Positions 1 to 7,993 are shown, numbered from the stretch's first letter. The stretch: 27,306 nt of DNA from Methanobacteriota archaeon (GCA_023440975.1 JAEZRD010000093.1:1-27306), one strand, 5' to 3'. Program-made: numbers and translations. The notes: generated by a model from the sequence alone, not told the origin.

Positions 1-867
1 GATTTGTTCTATTAAATCTGTACGTGTAACTATACCCACTGGAACATCATCTTCATCAACTATTATAAGTCTTCCTACATAATTTTTATACATCATTTCT
101 ACAGCATTCGCAATTTTCATATCTTTAGTTGCAGTTAAAACTTTATTACTCATTATATCTTTAACATATAAGTTTTCTTTTGATTCTGCTAATGCTTCTA
201 CTATATCTGTTAATGTTAACATTCCTATTGTTTTATTATCTTTTATTATTGGTGCACCTTCAATATCTTTATAGGATAATATTTTTGCTGCATCTCTTAT
301 AGAGTCTTCAGCTTTTAAGCTTATTAAGTTTTTAGATGCTATTTCTTCTATTGCATTTTTTGGAATGCTTCTTATTGTTGTAGTGTCTAATAATATGAGG
401 TTGTCCATATCATCCCTACCAACTATTTCACCCATTATTCCTAGATTATTTACGGGTGTTGGGCCTATTGTAACTATATCCCCTATATTCAGGTCTTTTA
501 TGCTTCCTAATACTTTTATTGCTGCTTCACATTCTTCTGGACGTGGAACACTTGAGAATTCTATTTTTGCAATTGATAATCCCTCTAATTTTTCACCATT
601 TCTGTGCATCGGTACTTTGAAAGAGTCATCAGAGACTGTTATGTTTAATGTTTGATATGCTTCAATAGTGGGCTTATAACCTCCGCGAGGCCCAGGAACT
701 CCTTTTACAAGACCCAAACTTCGTAATGATTGCATTTGGTTACGAATTGTTCCAGGATTACGGTTCATTACTTCAGCAATATCTTCTCCTTTAACAGATT
801 TACCTTTATTTGTTTGATATAAGTTTATTAAATTTTGTAAAATTTCTTTTTGCACAGAAGTTAACAT
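1..867 (-). CDS. HTH and CBS-domain transcriptional regulator (3' end cut by window edge)
   Basis: Translating the minus strand from an ATG at 867 gives 289 codons open to the window edge, so the C-terminus is missing. Residues 1-65 look like a winged helix-turn-helix (EDIAEVMNRNPGTIRNQMQS, then LGLVKGVPGPRGGY as the wing). Residues 70-170 are a linker domain I do not recognise. Residues 172-230 and 234-289 are two CBS motifs (EGAPIIKDNKTIGMLT and GRLIIVDEDDVPVGIVTRTD). CBS pairs usually bind adenosine nucleotides or SAM, so a ligand-sensing DNA-binding protein is likely. The target is unknown. The start has a GGTG ribosome site 7 bases upstream. The gene is separated from the HisG operon by an oligo-T terminator and appears to have its own promoter. 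The coding call is firm; the regulatory role is family knowledge. Confidence 0.88.
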   Translation of the reverse strand, partial: MLTSVQKEILQNLINLYQTNKGKSVKGEDIAEVMNRNPGTIRNQMQSLRSLGLVKGVPGPRGGYKPTIEAYQTLNITVSDDSFKVPMHRNGEKLEGLSIAKIEFSSVPRPEECEAAIKVLGSIKDLNIGDIVTIGPTPVNNLGIMGEIVGRDDMDNLILLDTTTIRSIPKNAIEEIASKNLISLKAEDSIRDAAKILSYKDIEGAPIIKDNKTIGMLTLTDIVEALAESKENLYVKDIMSNKVLTATKDMKIANAVEMMYKNYVGRLIIVDEDDVPVGIVTRTDLIEQI

Positions 868-937
868 GTTTTAACACCAATAAGAATTATAATAATATTT
901 ATAATGATTATTTATTAATAATTATTTTATTGGAAAA

Positions 938-948
938 CATATAAAAAG
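938..948 (-). promoter_or_regulatory. candidate TATA box for the HTH/CBS regulator
   Basis: The minus strand reads CTTTTTATATG here, about 75 bases before the ATG at 867. A start site about 25 bases downstream would give a leader of about 50 bases. A second TATA-like string lies nearer the gene but would leave little room for the ribosome site. The surrounding DNA is so AT-rich that chance matches are common. Confidence 0.35.
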
Positions 949-966
949 ATATTGATTTAAATTTAG

Positions 967-991
967 AAAAAATAGTAAAAAAAGAAAAAAA
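967..991 (-). terminator. oligo-T terminator after hisG
   Basis: On the minus strand, three T-runs of 7, 7 and 6 bases follow the hisG stop within about 45 bases. Runs of T without a strong hairpin are the usual intrinsic termination signal in archaea. It closes the long operon that starts at galU. Confidence 0.6.
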
Positions 992-1008
992 TAGTGATTT
1001 AACAATGT

Positions 1009-1995
1009 TTATTTAACATATTGTTTAACATCACTACGAATAATACTGGAGGCATTATATTTTTTAATTTCATTTAACATTTCAGGGAATTTTCCTTTTG
1101 GAATTAAAACATTCACTTGAGAAAAGGATGTTCCCTTAGTAATTGTTGGTTCATCAGAACATAACTTATTTTCAACAAGATATTCTGTTAATTCTTTAAC
1201 TACATTATTATTTACATTGAATTTAACATCAAAATATTTTCTAGCAAGTATAGCACCATATAATTGATCAAAAATCATTTGTGCTTTTTCCATTTTCTCT
1301 CCAGTACATGATACTCCTGCATATAATCCTGCTGAAGAGTGTAATATAGTTTCTAATTCTTTTAATCCTGCTTTTTTTAAGGAACTTCCGGTTTGAGTAT
1401 TATCTACAATAAGATCTGCTCCTTTAGCAATATAAACTTCAGTTGCACCATCACTATTAATTACTTGGACTTTTTCATTGTCTCCATCAGTTAATCCTCT
1501 TACTTGTACAAATGGTACACTATCTCCATAAATTTCTTGATATCCTTTATTTTGCATCATAAATTTACGTGTTAAATTTGGATATTCTGTAAAACATAAT
1601 ATTGGTGTTTTTCTATCCTTATTTTTTCTAAAGAAATCAGTTAAATCTTCATATGGTGAGTCGTTTGGAACAGCTATTATTAATCTGGTTTCACCATAAT
1701 CTAAATCTCCTAATTTAATGATATCATTATCACTTAATACGGATTCTTCTTTAACCCAGTCTTCACCTACAATTGCAATATCTACCATTCCTCGATTAAG
1801 TTCTACTGGGGAACTTTGGGGTCTTGTTAGATATGCTTCTATTTCTTCATCATTTACTATACTTATTTCAAAGGATTCATCACCAGGTTCATATCCTTTA
1901 ACTTCATAACCTGCGTCAACAAATAATTGGTGAGTGTTTCCTCTTTTAACATTATTAAGACTTCCTTTTGGAAGTCCAAGGGTTATTTTTACCAT
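1009..1995 (-). CDS. hisG: ATP phosphoribosyltransferase, long form (HisG)
   Basis: Catalyses the first step of histidine synthesis, joining ATP and PRPP. The 328 residues fit the long, allosteric HisG that does not need HisZ. Residues 4-12 (ITLGLPKGS) are the N-terminal strand. Residues 71-79 (VDIAIVGED) match the conserved periplasmic-binding-like core. Residues 182-203 hold the PRPP loop (DGATEV ... GADLIVDNTQTGSSL). Residues 255-328 form the C-terminal ACT-like regulatory domain, where histidine feedback normally binds. It is the last gene of the minus-strand run, 57 bases after the radical SAM gene. No other histidine gene is nearby, so co-transcription with the glycan and peptide genes is unexplained. 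Start ATG 1995 is preceded by GATGATGATT. Confidence 0.93.
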   Translation of the reverse strand: MVKITLGLPKGSLNNVKRGNTHQLFVDAGYEVKGYEPGDESFEISIVNDEEIEAYLTRPQSSPVELNRGMVDIAIVGEDWVKEESVLSDNDIIKLGDLDYGETRLIIAVPNDSPYEDLTDFFRKNKDRKTPILCFTEYPNLTRKFMMQNKGYQEIYGDSVPFVQVRGLTDGDNEKVQVINSDGATEVYIAKGADLIVDNTQTGSSLKKAGLKELETILHSSAGLYAGVSCTGEKMEKAQMIFDQLYGAILARKYFDVKFNVNNNVVKELTEYLVENKLCSDEPTITKGTSFSQVNVLIPKGKFPEMLNEIKKYNASSIIRSDVKQYVK

Positions 1996-2052
1996 TAACT
2001 AATCATCATCCATTTAATTTATTTTATTTTATTTTTTGTTAATTAATTAAAA

Positions 2053-3204
2053 TTATTTTTTCATTGCTAAATCCATTATACTGAATTGTTTTTTAGCATC
2101 AGATGGTTTATCTTCAGTTGGAGGTGTAGTCATCATTTGACCCATTGCACCTTTCATGAAATCTTTATTTATTCTTTTTGAAACATCTGAGAAAATCATT
2201 TTATAAGCATCACATTGGGGGTCTACTGCTTGTGGTGTTCCATTAGATACAAGTGCATTATATGGACATCCTCCACGGCAGTATTTAATATAATTACATT
2301 TTTTACAGTCTTCATCAACAAAATCTTCAAATTCCATTAGTTTAGCCCATGCTTCAGATTTTTGTAAATCTTCCATTTTGGGTTTATCTTTAACATTACC
2401 CATTACATATTCTGGCATTCCACAGAAACGGTAGCATGGGTAAATACTTCCGTCTGCTCCTACTGCAAGTGTTGTTCCCATACAATCATTGAATGTGCAG
2501 AGTGTTCCTCTGCGTCTTATTGTACTTTTGGTTATATGATCTAGGTCCATTACTACGAATTCATCTAAATCATATAAATATTTATCTAACCAGTCAACTA
2601 ATAGTTGTCCGTGTTCTTCTTGTGGTAATGCCCATGGGTCTGCATTGTCTCCTCTTAGTGAGGGTAATGCTGCATGGATTTTTAGTGTGTATCCATGGTC
2701 TTTGAAGAAGTCATAGATTTCATCACTGTAATTTTTAGAGTAACTTGTGAATGTGCAAACGAAGTTTACATTTACACCATTTTTTTGTGCTAATTCTACT
2801 TTGTTCATTGTTTTTTCAAAGTATCCTTCGCCACGTTGATAATCATTTATTTCTTTTGGTCCATCTATACTTGTACTTATATTTACATCATATTCTCCAA
2901 ACAGTTTAGCTAAATCTTCTGTAAGTAACCAGAGATTACTTTGAAGTGAGAAGCCTTCAGTTTTATGAGTTGTACTTTCACTTAAAAGTGGTAATGCTTC
3001 TTTGTAAAATTCATATCCTGCAAGTAAAGGTTCACCTCCATGAAATGTGAAATGCACATCATCATCCCTGAATCCATCTAACCATTCATTAATTTGTTTG
3101 ATTATACTTATATCCATTATTTGTGCATTATCTTCAGAACCCCAACAGTAACTACAATTTGAAGGGCATCCAAGTGTGGGTATAATCATTACATGATATG
3201 TCAT
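2053..3204 (-). CDS. radical SAM/SPASM peptide-modifying-type enzyme
   Basis: 383 residues. The N-terminus holds the radical SAM cluster motif CxxxCxxC (C13, C17, C20) and GGEP at 56-59, which contacts SAM. The C-terminal half holds a SPASM-type set of auxiliary-cluster cysteines: C236, C241, C257, C261, C300, C303, C309, C313 and C331. This architecture is that of anaerobic sulfatase-maturating enzymes and RiPP maturases, which alter a protein or peptide side chain. The gene just upstream encodes a small four-cysteine protein, a likely substrate or partner. I recall a methanogen radical SAM family described as putative peptide-modifying (TIGR04083) that sits beside a Cys-rich peptide family (TIGR04165); this pair fits that description, unverified here. 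No sulfatase gene is in the window. AGGT lies 8 bases before the ATG. Confidence 0.9.
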   Translation of the reverse strand: MTYHVMIIPTLGCPSNCSYCWGSEDNAQIMDISIIKQINEWLDGFRDDDVHFTFHGGEPLLAGYEFYKEALPLLSESTTHKTEGFSLQSNLWLLTEDLAKLFGEYDVNISTSIDGPKEINDYQRGEGYFEKTMNKVELAQKNGVNVNFVCTFTSYSKNYSDEIYDFFKDHGYTLKIHAALPSLRGDNADPWALPQEEHGQLLVDWLDKYLYDLDEFVVMDLDHITKSTIRRRGTLCTFNDCMGTTLAVGADGSIYPCYRFCGMPEYVMGNVKDKPKMEDLQKSEAWAKLMEFEDFVDEDCKKCNYIKYCRGGCPYNALVSNGTPQAVDPQCDAYKMIFSDVSKRINKDFMKGAMGQMMTTPPTEDKPSDAKKQFSIMDLAMKK

Positions 3205-3241
3205 AAATAATTACCTTAAATAAATCATTTTTTCTATAAAT

Positions 3242-3463
3242 TTATAAACCAGTCTGGTTTAAACTATCAATAATTTTTCCTTTTTCCTTAATTTCTTCAG
3301 ATTCTTTATCTCTGGAACCTTCTTGGAATACATGTCCACAATTTTCACATACAATTTCTTTTAATTCTGCATGTGCATGATGGTTATCAATCATTCGTCT
3401 TTTAACTATTTTATCAGTTGATCCACATTCTGGACATTTTGCTAACATTTCTTCAAGCTTCAT
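3242..3463 (-). CDS. small Cys-rich protein, putative radical SAM substrate
   Basis: 73 residues from the ATG at 3463. An in-frame ATG at 3472 would add three residues, but the GAGGA ribosome site abuts it, while it is 9 bases from 3463. Most genes here have their site 8-11 bases from the start. Four cysteines form two CxxC knuckles (CPECG at 10-14, CENCG at 39-43) separated by a histidine-rich stretch (NHHAHAE, 27-33). A lysine/glutamate-rich tail ends in SLNQTGL. It could be a simple zinc ribbon, or the precursor modified by the radical SAM enzyme 37 bases downstream. It resembles what I recall as the TIGR04165 Cys-rich peptide family of methanogens. There is no signal peptide and no double-glycine leader. 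Confidence 0.85.
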   Translation of the reverse strand: MKLEEMLAKCPECGSTDKIVKRRMIDNHHAHAELKEIVCENCGHVFQEGSRDKESEEIKEKGKIIDSLNQTGL

Positions 3464-3489
3464 TTTTCCCATTCCTCATTTTTTTTTAA

Positions 3490-4440
3490 TTATTTTTTTT
3501 TAATTTCAAAATTTTCACATAAATTAAGTATATCATCAATTTGATCTATTTCTTCAAGCCATTCAATTGGAATTTCATCATAACCATAATAAATTCCAGC
3601 TAATCCACCAGCTACAGCTGCAGTAGTATCAGTATCATGACCTAAATTAACTGCAGTTAATACACAATCTTGAAAATTATTTGTATGAGTTAAACACCAT
3701 ATTGATGCTTCTAAAGTAGCTGTTACATAACCACTACTTAAAATTTCATCACGTGATACATCAAATATACTGCCATCAACTATTCTTTTGAAATTATTGT
3801 TTAATTCTTCCTGACATTCTGGTCGGGTTTCATAATATTCAATTGCAGTACTTATACCATTTTTTATTACATCTTCCAGTCCAATTCCAGAATCATTATT
3901 TATTAATTTTAATGCTATATTCACATATATTCCACAAGCCATTTGACTTCTAATATGCCTGTGAGTTAATGCAGATAAATTATGGATTATTTCAATTTGT
4001 TTATCCATATCCATGCAATTTTCTTCCAAATAATATGCTATTGGCAATATTCGCATTAGTGAACCATTTCCATTATCCCGTTCACCGTTTCCTCCACACA
4101 TTATAGGATTTTTTCCATTACCATAATCAATTATTGCAGTTCTGGTTGTAATACCCATATCAAATATTTCCCCAGTTGCAGTGTAATCAGAGTCCATAAA
4201 CCATGCATAAAATTTTTTCATCATATCTTCATAATCAATCCCATTAGTTAAACTATCTAATGTTGCTAAGGTTAAACTAGAATCATCAGACCATGTTCCA
4301 GCAGGTTGATTATGTGTACCATAACCATCCATTGAGTTTACAGGATTTTCATCAAAATATTTTCTAGGTTTAAATTCATAAGGCACACCTAATGCATCCC
4401 CTATAACTACTCCCATTATACCATCTTTAACTTTTTTCAT
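3490..4440 (-). CDS. ADP-ribosylglycohydrolase family protein
   Basis: 316 residues from ATG 4440. A GTG at 4449 is in frame but overlaps the TGTGTGAT ribosome-site region, so the ATG is preferred. The family removes ADP-ribose from proteins (DraG, ARH3) or hydrolyses related compounds using two Mg ions. The metal-binding motifs are visible: GDALG (14-18), TWSDDSS (49-55), GNGSLMR near 125 and LGHDTDTTAAVAGGLAG near 275-291. It sits between a glycosyltransferase (15 bases upstream) and the Cys-rich peptide gene (26 bases to its start), inside the same transcript. DraG regulates nitrogenase reductase in diazotrophs, but no nitrogenase genes are here, so the substrate is unknown. Confidence 0.9.
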   Translation of the reverse strand: MKKVKDGIMGVVIGDALGVPYEFKPRKYFDENPVNSMDGYGTHNQPAGTWSDDSSLTLATLDSLTNGIDYEDMMKKFYAWFMDSDYTATGEIFDMGITTRTAIIDYGNGKNPIMCGGNGERDNGNGSLMRILPIAYYLEENCMDMDKQIEIIHNLSALTHRHIRSQMACGIYVNIALKLINNDSGIGLEDVIKNGISTAIEYYETRPECQEELNNNFKRIVDGSIFDVSRDEILSSGYVTATLEASIWCLTHTNNFQDCVLTAVNLGHDTDTTAAVAGGLAGIYYGYDEIPIEWLEEIDQIDDILNLCENFEIKKK

Positions 4441-4455
4441 AAAAATCACACAAAA

Positions 4456-5142
4456 TTATTTTTTAATAGTTCTTTGTACTTTATCTTTACCAATTTTGAG
4501 TAATACTCCAACTCCATGAGTAACTGGATTTTTAGTTGAACTATCAACATCATATCTAACAGTTATTGGAACTTCAACTATTTTATAACCTGCCTCTGCG
4601 GCATCTGCGAGCATTTCACTTTCAATACCAAATCCAGTGTCTTTGAATCTGAAACAATTTAATGCTCTTTTACTGAATGCTCTAAATCCACTTTGTGAAT
4701 CTGTTACATTAATTCCTGCAGAAATATTTGTAGCTTTATCTAATACTTGTTGACCTACTCTTCGGTATGCTGGTGTGTTTTCTTCTGGACCATTCATATA
4801 TCTACTGCCATTTACTAAATCAGCTCCATCTTCCAAAACAGGTCTCATTATTTCAGGAATTTCATCAGGATTATGTTGACCATCACCATCAATTGTTATT
4901 ATTATATCATAATCTAAGTCTTTTAAATAATCAAATCCTGATTTTAAAGCTACCCCTTTTCCATAATTAGTAGGGTGAGTTAAAACATGAGCTCCAGCTA
5001 GTAAAGCTACTTCTTTTGTTTTATCATCACTACCATCATCTATTAATAAAACATTATCCACATACTTTAAGGTTCTAAGTACTATAGATCCTATTGCTAC
5101 TTCTTCATTATATGCAGGTATAATAGCTATTGACTTAACCAT
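4456..5142 (-). CDS. family 2 glycosyltransferase, dolichyl-phosphate-mannose-synthase type
   Basis: 228 residues from ATG 5142. A TTG at 5151 is in frame but almost touches the AGAGGG ribosome site, which is 10 bases from 5142. GT-A fold motifs are present: IIPAYNEE (7-14), IDDGSDD (34-40) and the nucleotide- and metal-binding DGDGQHNPDE (85-94). There are no membrane segments, so it is the soluble type that loads a sugar onto a polyprenyl phosphate or lipid carrier. Neighbours GalU and a nucleotide-sugar epimerase suggest it works on N-glycan, pseudomurein or exopolysaccharide precursors. The donor and acceptor cannot be told from sequence. Confidence 0.88.
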   Translation of the reverse strand: MVKSIAIIPAYNEEVAIGSIVLRTLKYVDNVLLIDDGSDDKTKEVALLAGAHVLTHPTNYGKGVALKSGFDYLKDLDYDIIITIDGDGQHNPDEIPEIMRPVLEDGADLVNGSRYMNGPEENTPAYRRVGQQVLDKATNISAGINVTDSQSGFRAFSKRALNCFRFKDTGFGIESEMLADAAEAGYKIVEVPITVRYDVDSSTKNPVTHGVGVLLKIGKDKVQRTIKK

Positions 5143-5189
5143 TATTGTCAAACCCTCTTATTTTTATGAATTAAACTCTAAAATTTTTT

Positions 5190-6158
5190 TTATTCTATTC
5201 TATAATAATATTTCATCCATTCTACAGTTCTTTTAATTCCTTCTTCTGGAGGGATTTTAGGGTCATGTTTTAAGTCTTTTATTGCTTTGCTGAAATCTAT
5301 TGTTTTTACTTTTGTTGTGAAAGCTTCAGGTTCTGTGTATGTGATAAGGGAATCATCTTTTCCACATGCTTCTAGTACCATGTCACTGTATTGTTTGATA
5401 TCTCTTTCCCATTCTTGTTTACTTCCTACATTGTAAACTTCACCTGGAATGAAATTATCTACGATGTTAGCGAAAGTGTTTGCAGTATCATCTACATAAT
5501 CTATGATTCTTTTATGTCCCATATGTACACTATATGGTAAATCATGTAATGCTTTATATATGAATATTGGTATAAATCCTTTATATGGAGAGTAAGCTTC
5601 ATGTGGACCGTAACAGTTTACTGGTCTTACTCTAACGGTTTCTGTATTGAACATTGTTGCTGAATTCATTACCATTAGTTCTCCAGCCCATTTACTTATT
5701 GCATAATCATTCATTTGATATGTGTCTGCTATTGGGTTTTTTTCCATTACATCTTCAGTCATGATTCCTTCATAATCTCCGTATACTTCTGCTGATGAGA
5801 AGCTTATCATACGGAAACCTAGTTTTTCTTGTAATCGAATCATGTTTTTTAAACCCATTACATTAGTTTTCCAAAGGTTTTCATAGTATCCTTCACCATT
5901 CCATCTTCCATATTCTGCAGCTAAATTGTATACATAATCAAAATCATCATTATCTTCGAATATTCTTTCCATTTGACGATAACTTCTGATATCCCCACGT
6001 ACATAATCTGAGTATGAGTCACTGTATAAGTCTGCTTCATCTTCATGGTGTAGGAGGTCTGATGCTAAAACTTCATGTCCTCTGTTACGGAGTTCATTTA
6101 CTAAGTTTGTTCCTATAAATCCACTTCCACCAGTTACTAATATTCTTTGAGTTTCCAT
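5190..6158 (-). CDS. NAD-dependent sugar-nucleotide epimerase/dehydratase (extended SDR)
   Basis: 322 residues. The Rossmann motif GGSGFIG (10-16) binds NAD, S121/S122 in SFSSAEVYG and Y152xxxK156 (YAISK) form the catalytic set, and RPVNCYGPHE (178-187) is typical of this superfamily. It acts on an NDP-sugar, by similarity an epimerase or 4,6-dehydratase. The usual TGG before the Tyr that marks dTDP-glucose dehydratases is not evident, so I do not assign a substrate. It starts 4 bases after the coiled-coil gene, with AAGGGAA 10 bases before the ATG, which implies coupled expression with the GalU operon. Confidence 0.88.
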   Translation of the reverse strand: METQRILVTGGSGFIGTNLVNELRNRGHEVLASDLLHHEDEADLYSDSYSDYVRGDIRSYRQMERIFEDNDDFDYVYNLAAEYGRWNGEGYYENLWKTNVMGLKNMIRLQEKLGFRMISFSSAEVYGDYEGIMTEDVMEKNPIADTYQMNDYAISKWAGELMVMNSATMFNTETVRVRPVNCYGPHEAYSPYKGFIPIFIYKALHDLPYSVHMGHKRIIDYVDDTANTFANIVDNFIPGEVYNVGSKQEWERDIKQYSDMVLEACGKDDSLITYTEPEAFTTKVKTIDFSKAIKDLKHDPKIPPEEGIKRTVEWMKYYYRIE

Positions 6159-6162
6159 TTTA

Positions 6163-6726
6163 CTAATTCCCTTCTATTTTTTTAATATTATCGTTTTTAT
6201 AAATTTGACTGATTTTATTTTCAGTTGTTACTGTTTTTTCATATTTGGTTAAGTTTTCAGGTTTCTTTTCTCGTAAGAAATCCCAGAAGCTTTGGTATTG
6301 GTAATCTATTATTAAGTCTTTTAATAGGTAATTTTCATCCATTATTTTATCTATATTTTCACTTATTTCATCGATTATTTCAAATAAATCATCAACATCT
6401 TTATTTAATCCATCTATTTTTTTATTTAGATTTTTATTTTCTTTTCTTTCTTTATCTAAGAGTTCTTTTGTTACTTTTGTTCGATGTTTCATTTTGTTAT
6501 AATCTATTTTGAAATTAACTATTTCTTTGCTTTTGAGTTTTAATTCCATGGCTTTATATTTGTAGAGTTCTTCTTGTAGTTCTTGTTTTTCTTTAACTAA
6601 TGGAGACATTCTATTTTGTAAATAAGTATTTCTAGTTTTTAATTGGTCATTTAATTGACTCATATTTTGGAGTTTTCTTTTTGTAATATCCAATTCTTCT
6701 TTTAGTGAACTCTTTCCATTAGTCAT
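6163..6726 (-). CDS. coiled-coil protein of unknown function
   Basis: About 187 residues from ATG 6726. An upstream ATG at 6741 adds five residues but has no ribosome site, whereas GGTAG precedes 6726. Nearly all of residues 5-140 are Lys/Glu/Leu/Asn-rich heptad-like helix, with motifs such as KRKLQNMSQLNDQLK and KKIDGLNKDVDDLFEIIDE, so a long coiled coil is expected. A short C-terminal part (YQYQSFWDFLREKKPENLTK) may be a globular or docking segment. There is no signal peptide or membrane anchor. It lies between galU and the epimerase with gaps of a few to about 26 bases, so it may act as a scaffold for the sugar enzymes. That role is inferred from position only. Confidence 0.8.
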   Translation of the reverse strand: MTNGKSSLKEELDITKRKLQNMSQLNDQLKTRNTYLQNRMSPLVKEKQELQEELYKYKAMELKLKSKEIVNFKIDYNKMKHRTKVTKELLDKERKENKNLNKKIDGLNKDVDDLFEIIDEISENIDKIMDENYLLKDLIIDYQYQSFWDFLREKKPENLTKYEKTVTTENKISQIYKNDNIKKIEGN

Positions 6727-6752
6727 AAATTTAACTACCATTGAAATTTTTT

Positions 6753-7598
6753 TTAGAATAAATCGTTTTGAATATAATTTGTTAATTCTTTACGTGCGTC
6801 TTCATCACACATTGCAAATTCTAAGGAGGTTTCTAACCATTCTATACGGTTTCCTATATCATAAGATTTTCCATCAAAAACAGCACCGTAAATTGAGTCT
6901 AATTTTGAGAGTGCATCAGTTAATTGTATTTCTCCACCTTTTCCAGGTTCTGTATTTTCTATTTTTTCAAATATGTCTGGGGTTAGTACATAACGTCCCA
7001 TGATTGCTAGGTTAGATGGTGCTTCTTTTATAGATGGTTTTTCCACTAGTTTATTTATTTTATATACTCTATCTTCTACTTGTTCTCCATCTATTATACC
7101 ATATCTTTCTATTTTATTTTCGGGTACTTCTTCAACAGATATGGCAGAGGAGTTATATTTATTACATACATCTATTAATTGTTTAGTGCATGGAGTTTTT
7201 CCTTTTGTAATTGTATCTCCTAGCATTACTGCAAATGGTTCATCACCAATATGTTTTTCTGCACAGTAAATAGCATGACCTAATCCTTTTTGCTTTTTTT
7301 GTCTCACATAATAAATATCTGCTAGGTTACTGATTTCTTTGATTTGTTCTAAGTAATCGAGTTTTCCTCTTTCTTTTAGGTGGTGTTCTAGTTCAAATGA
7401 TCTGTCGAAATGATCTTCGATTGTTCTTTTTCCTTTACCTGTTACGATTATTATATCATCAATGCCAGAAGCTACTGCTTCTTCTATAACATATTGTATG
7501 GTGGGTTTATCATAAACAGGTAACATTTCTTTTGGTTGTGCTTTAGTAGCAGGTAAGAATCTTGTTCCTAAACCTGCTGCAGGTATAACTGCTTTCAA
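6753..7598 (-). CDS. galU: UTP--glucose-1-phosphate uridylyltransferase
   Basis: Makes UDP-glucose from UTP and glucose-1-phosphate, feeding glycan and exopolysaccharide synthesis. 281 residues, normal for bacterial-type GalU. Motifs: AVIPAAGLGTRFLPATKAQP (3-22, nucleotide binding), KEMLPVYDKP (23-32), MLGDTI near 125 and VEKP near 187. The start is TTG, with an ideal GGAGGTAAT ribosome site 8 bases away and no ATG option, so the TTG start is firm. It is the first gene of the eight-gene minus-strand operon and follows a clear TATA box. UDP-glucose from this enzyme could feed GalE (21568-22539) elsewhere in the window. Confidence 0.95.
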   Translation of the reverse strand: MKAVIPAAGLGTRFLPATKAQPKEMLPVYDKPTIQYVIEEAVASGIDDIIIVTGKGKRTIEDHFDRSFELEHHLKERGKLDYLEQIKEISNLADIYYVRQKKQKGLGHAIYCAEKHIGDEPFAVMLGDTITKGKTPCTKQLIDVCNKYNSSAISVEEVPENKIERYGIIDGEQVEDRVYKINKLVEKPSIKEAPSNLAIMGRYVLTPDIFEKIENTEPGKGGEIQLTDALSKLDSIYGAVFDGKSYDIGNRIEWLETSLEFAMCDEDARKELTNYIQNDLF

Positions 7599-7690
7599 TA
7601 GATTACCTCCGATTAATGTATTGATATTTTACATAAAATTTTTGTAAAATTTTTAATAATTTATAATTTAAATTATTTTTATTTTTTAAA

Positions 7691-7700
7691 ATATATAAAA
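7691..7700 (-). promoter_or_regulatory. TATA box of the galU operon
   Basis: The minus strand reads TTTTATATAT, close to the archaeal consensus TTTATATA. It lies about 95 bases before the galU start and predicts transcription from about 7668 with a leader near 70 bases. The rest of 7599-7834 is AT-rich, with no ORF and no hairpin I could support. Confidence 0.5.
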
Positions 7701-7834
7701 TTTGATAAATTAATCAATTGTAAAAACTAAAATTGTTTGTTAAGAAAAATAAGTTTTTTGAATATTTATTGTGTAAAATTGTTTTAAAAAAAGTTTTTGT
7801 TTAAATTTGGTTTTTTTGGTCTTTTATATAAAAA

Positions 7835-7921
7835 TGGTGCGGGAGACGGGACTTGAACCCGCGAAGGGACTAACCCAATAGGCCCTCAACCTATCGCCTT
7901 TGACCACTCGACCACCCCCGC
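7835..7921 (-). tRNA. tRNA-Leu(GAG), CCA encoded
   Basis: The reverse complement folds as a class II tRNA. The acceptor stem pairs GCGGGGG with CTCCCGC (one G-U). The D arm begins GTCGAGTGGTCAAAGGC. The anticodon stem pairs ATAGG with CCTAT around loop TTGAGGG, giving anticodon GAG. A long variable arm (GGGTTAGTCCC) and a T arm GCGGG-TTCAAGT-CCCGT follow. Discriminator A is followed by an encoded CCA at 7835-7837. Anticodon GAG with a long variable arm and A73 fits leucine (CUC/CUU). There is no sign of an intron. A T5 run follows at 7830-7834. Confidence 0.96.
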
Positions 7922-7967
7922 ATTATCATAAATAAATAATACAGTAATAATCAATCTATTCATTAAA

Positions 7968-7976
7968 GTATTTAAA
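7968..7976 (-). promoter_or_regulatory. TATA box of the tRNA-Leu gene
   Basis: The minus strand reads GTTTAAATAC about 47 bases before the tRNA 5' end. A start site about 25 bases downstream would give a short leader removed by RNase P. The spacing is normal for archaeal stable RNA genes. Confidence 0.55.
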
Positions 7977-7986
7977 CTTTATCCTT

Positions 7987-7993
7987 AAAAAAA
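7987..7993 (-). terminator. T7 run after the DUF371 gene
   Basis: Directly after the DUF371 stop the minus strand has seven T, a plausible archaeal oligo-T terminator that separates the kinase/DUF371 unit from the tRNA promoter 10-20 bases on. Confidence 0.4.

Noticed and set aside
365..655. 96-codon plus-strand frame
   Set aside because: It lies opposite the HTH/CBS regulator, which is open through the whole region with clear CBS motifs.
2053..3204. Classical anaerobic sulfatase-maturating enzyme
   Set aside because: The cysteine pattern fits, but no sulfatase is present and a Cys-rich peptide gene is adjacent, so a peptide partner is the better reading.
6225..6512. 95-codon Leu/Phe-rich plus-strand frame resembling a membrane protein
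   Set aside because: It is the reverse of the Lys/Glu/Asn-rich coiled-coil gene, which always gives hydrophobic-looking shadows.
7823..7833. TTTATATAAA string beside the tRNA as a promoter
   Set aside because: It falls directly after the tRNA 3' end, no plus-strand gene follows, and a better TATA box lies nearer galU.
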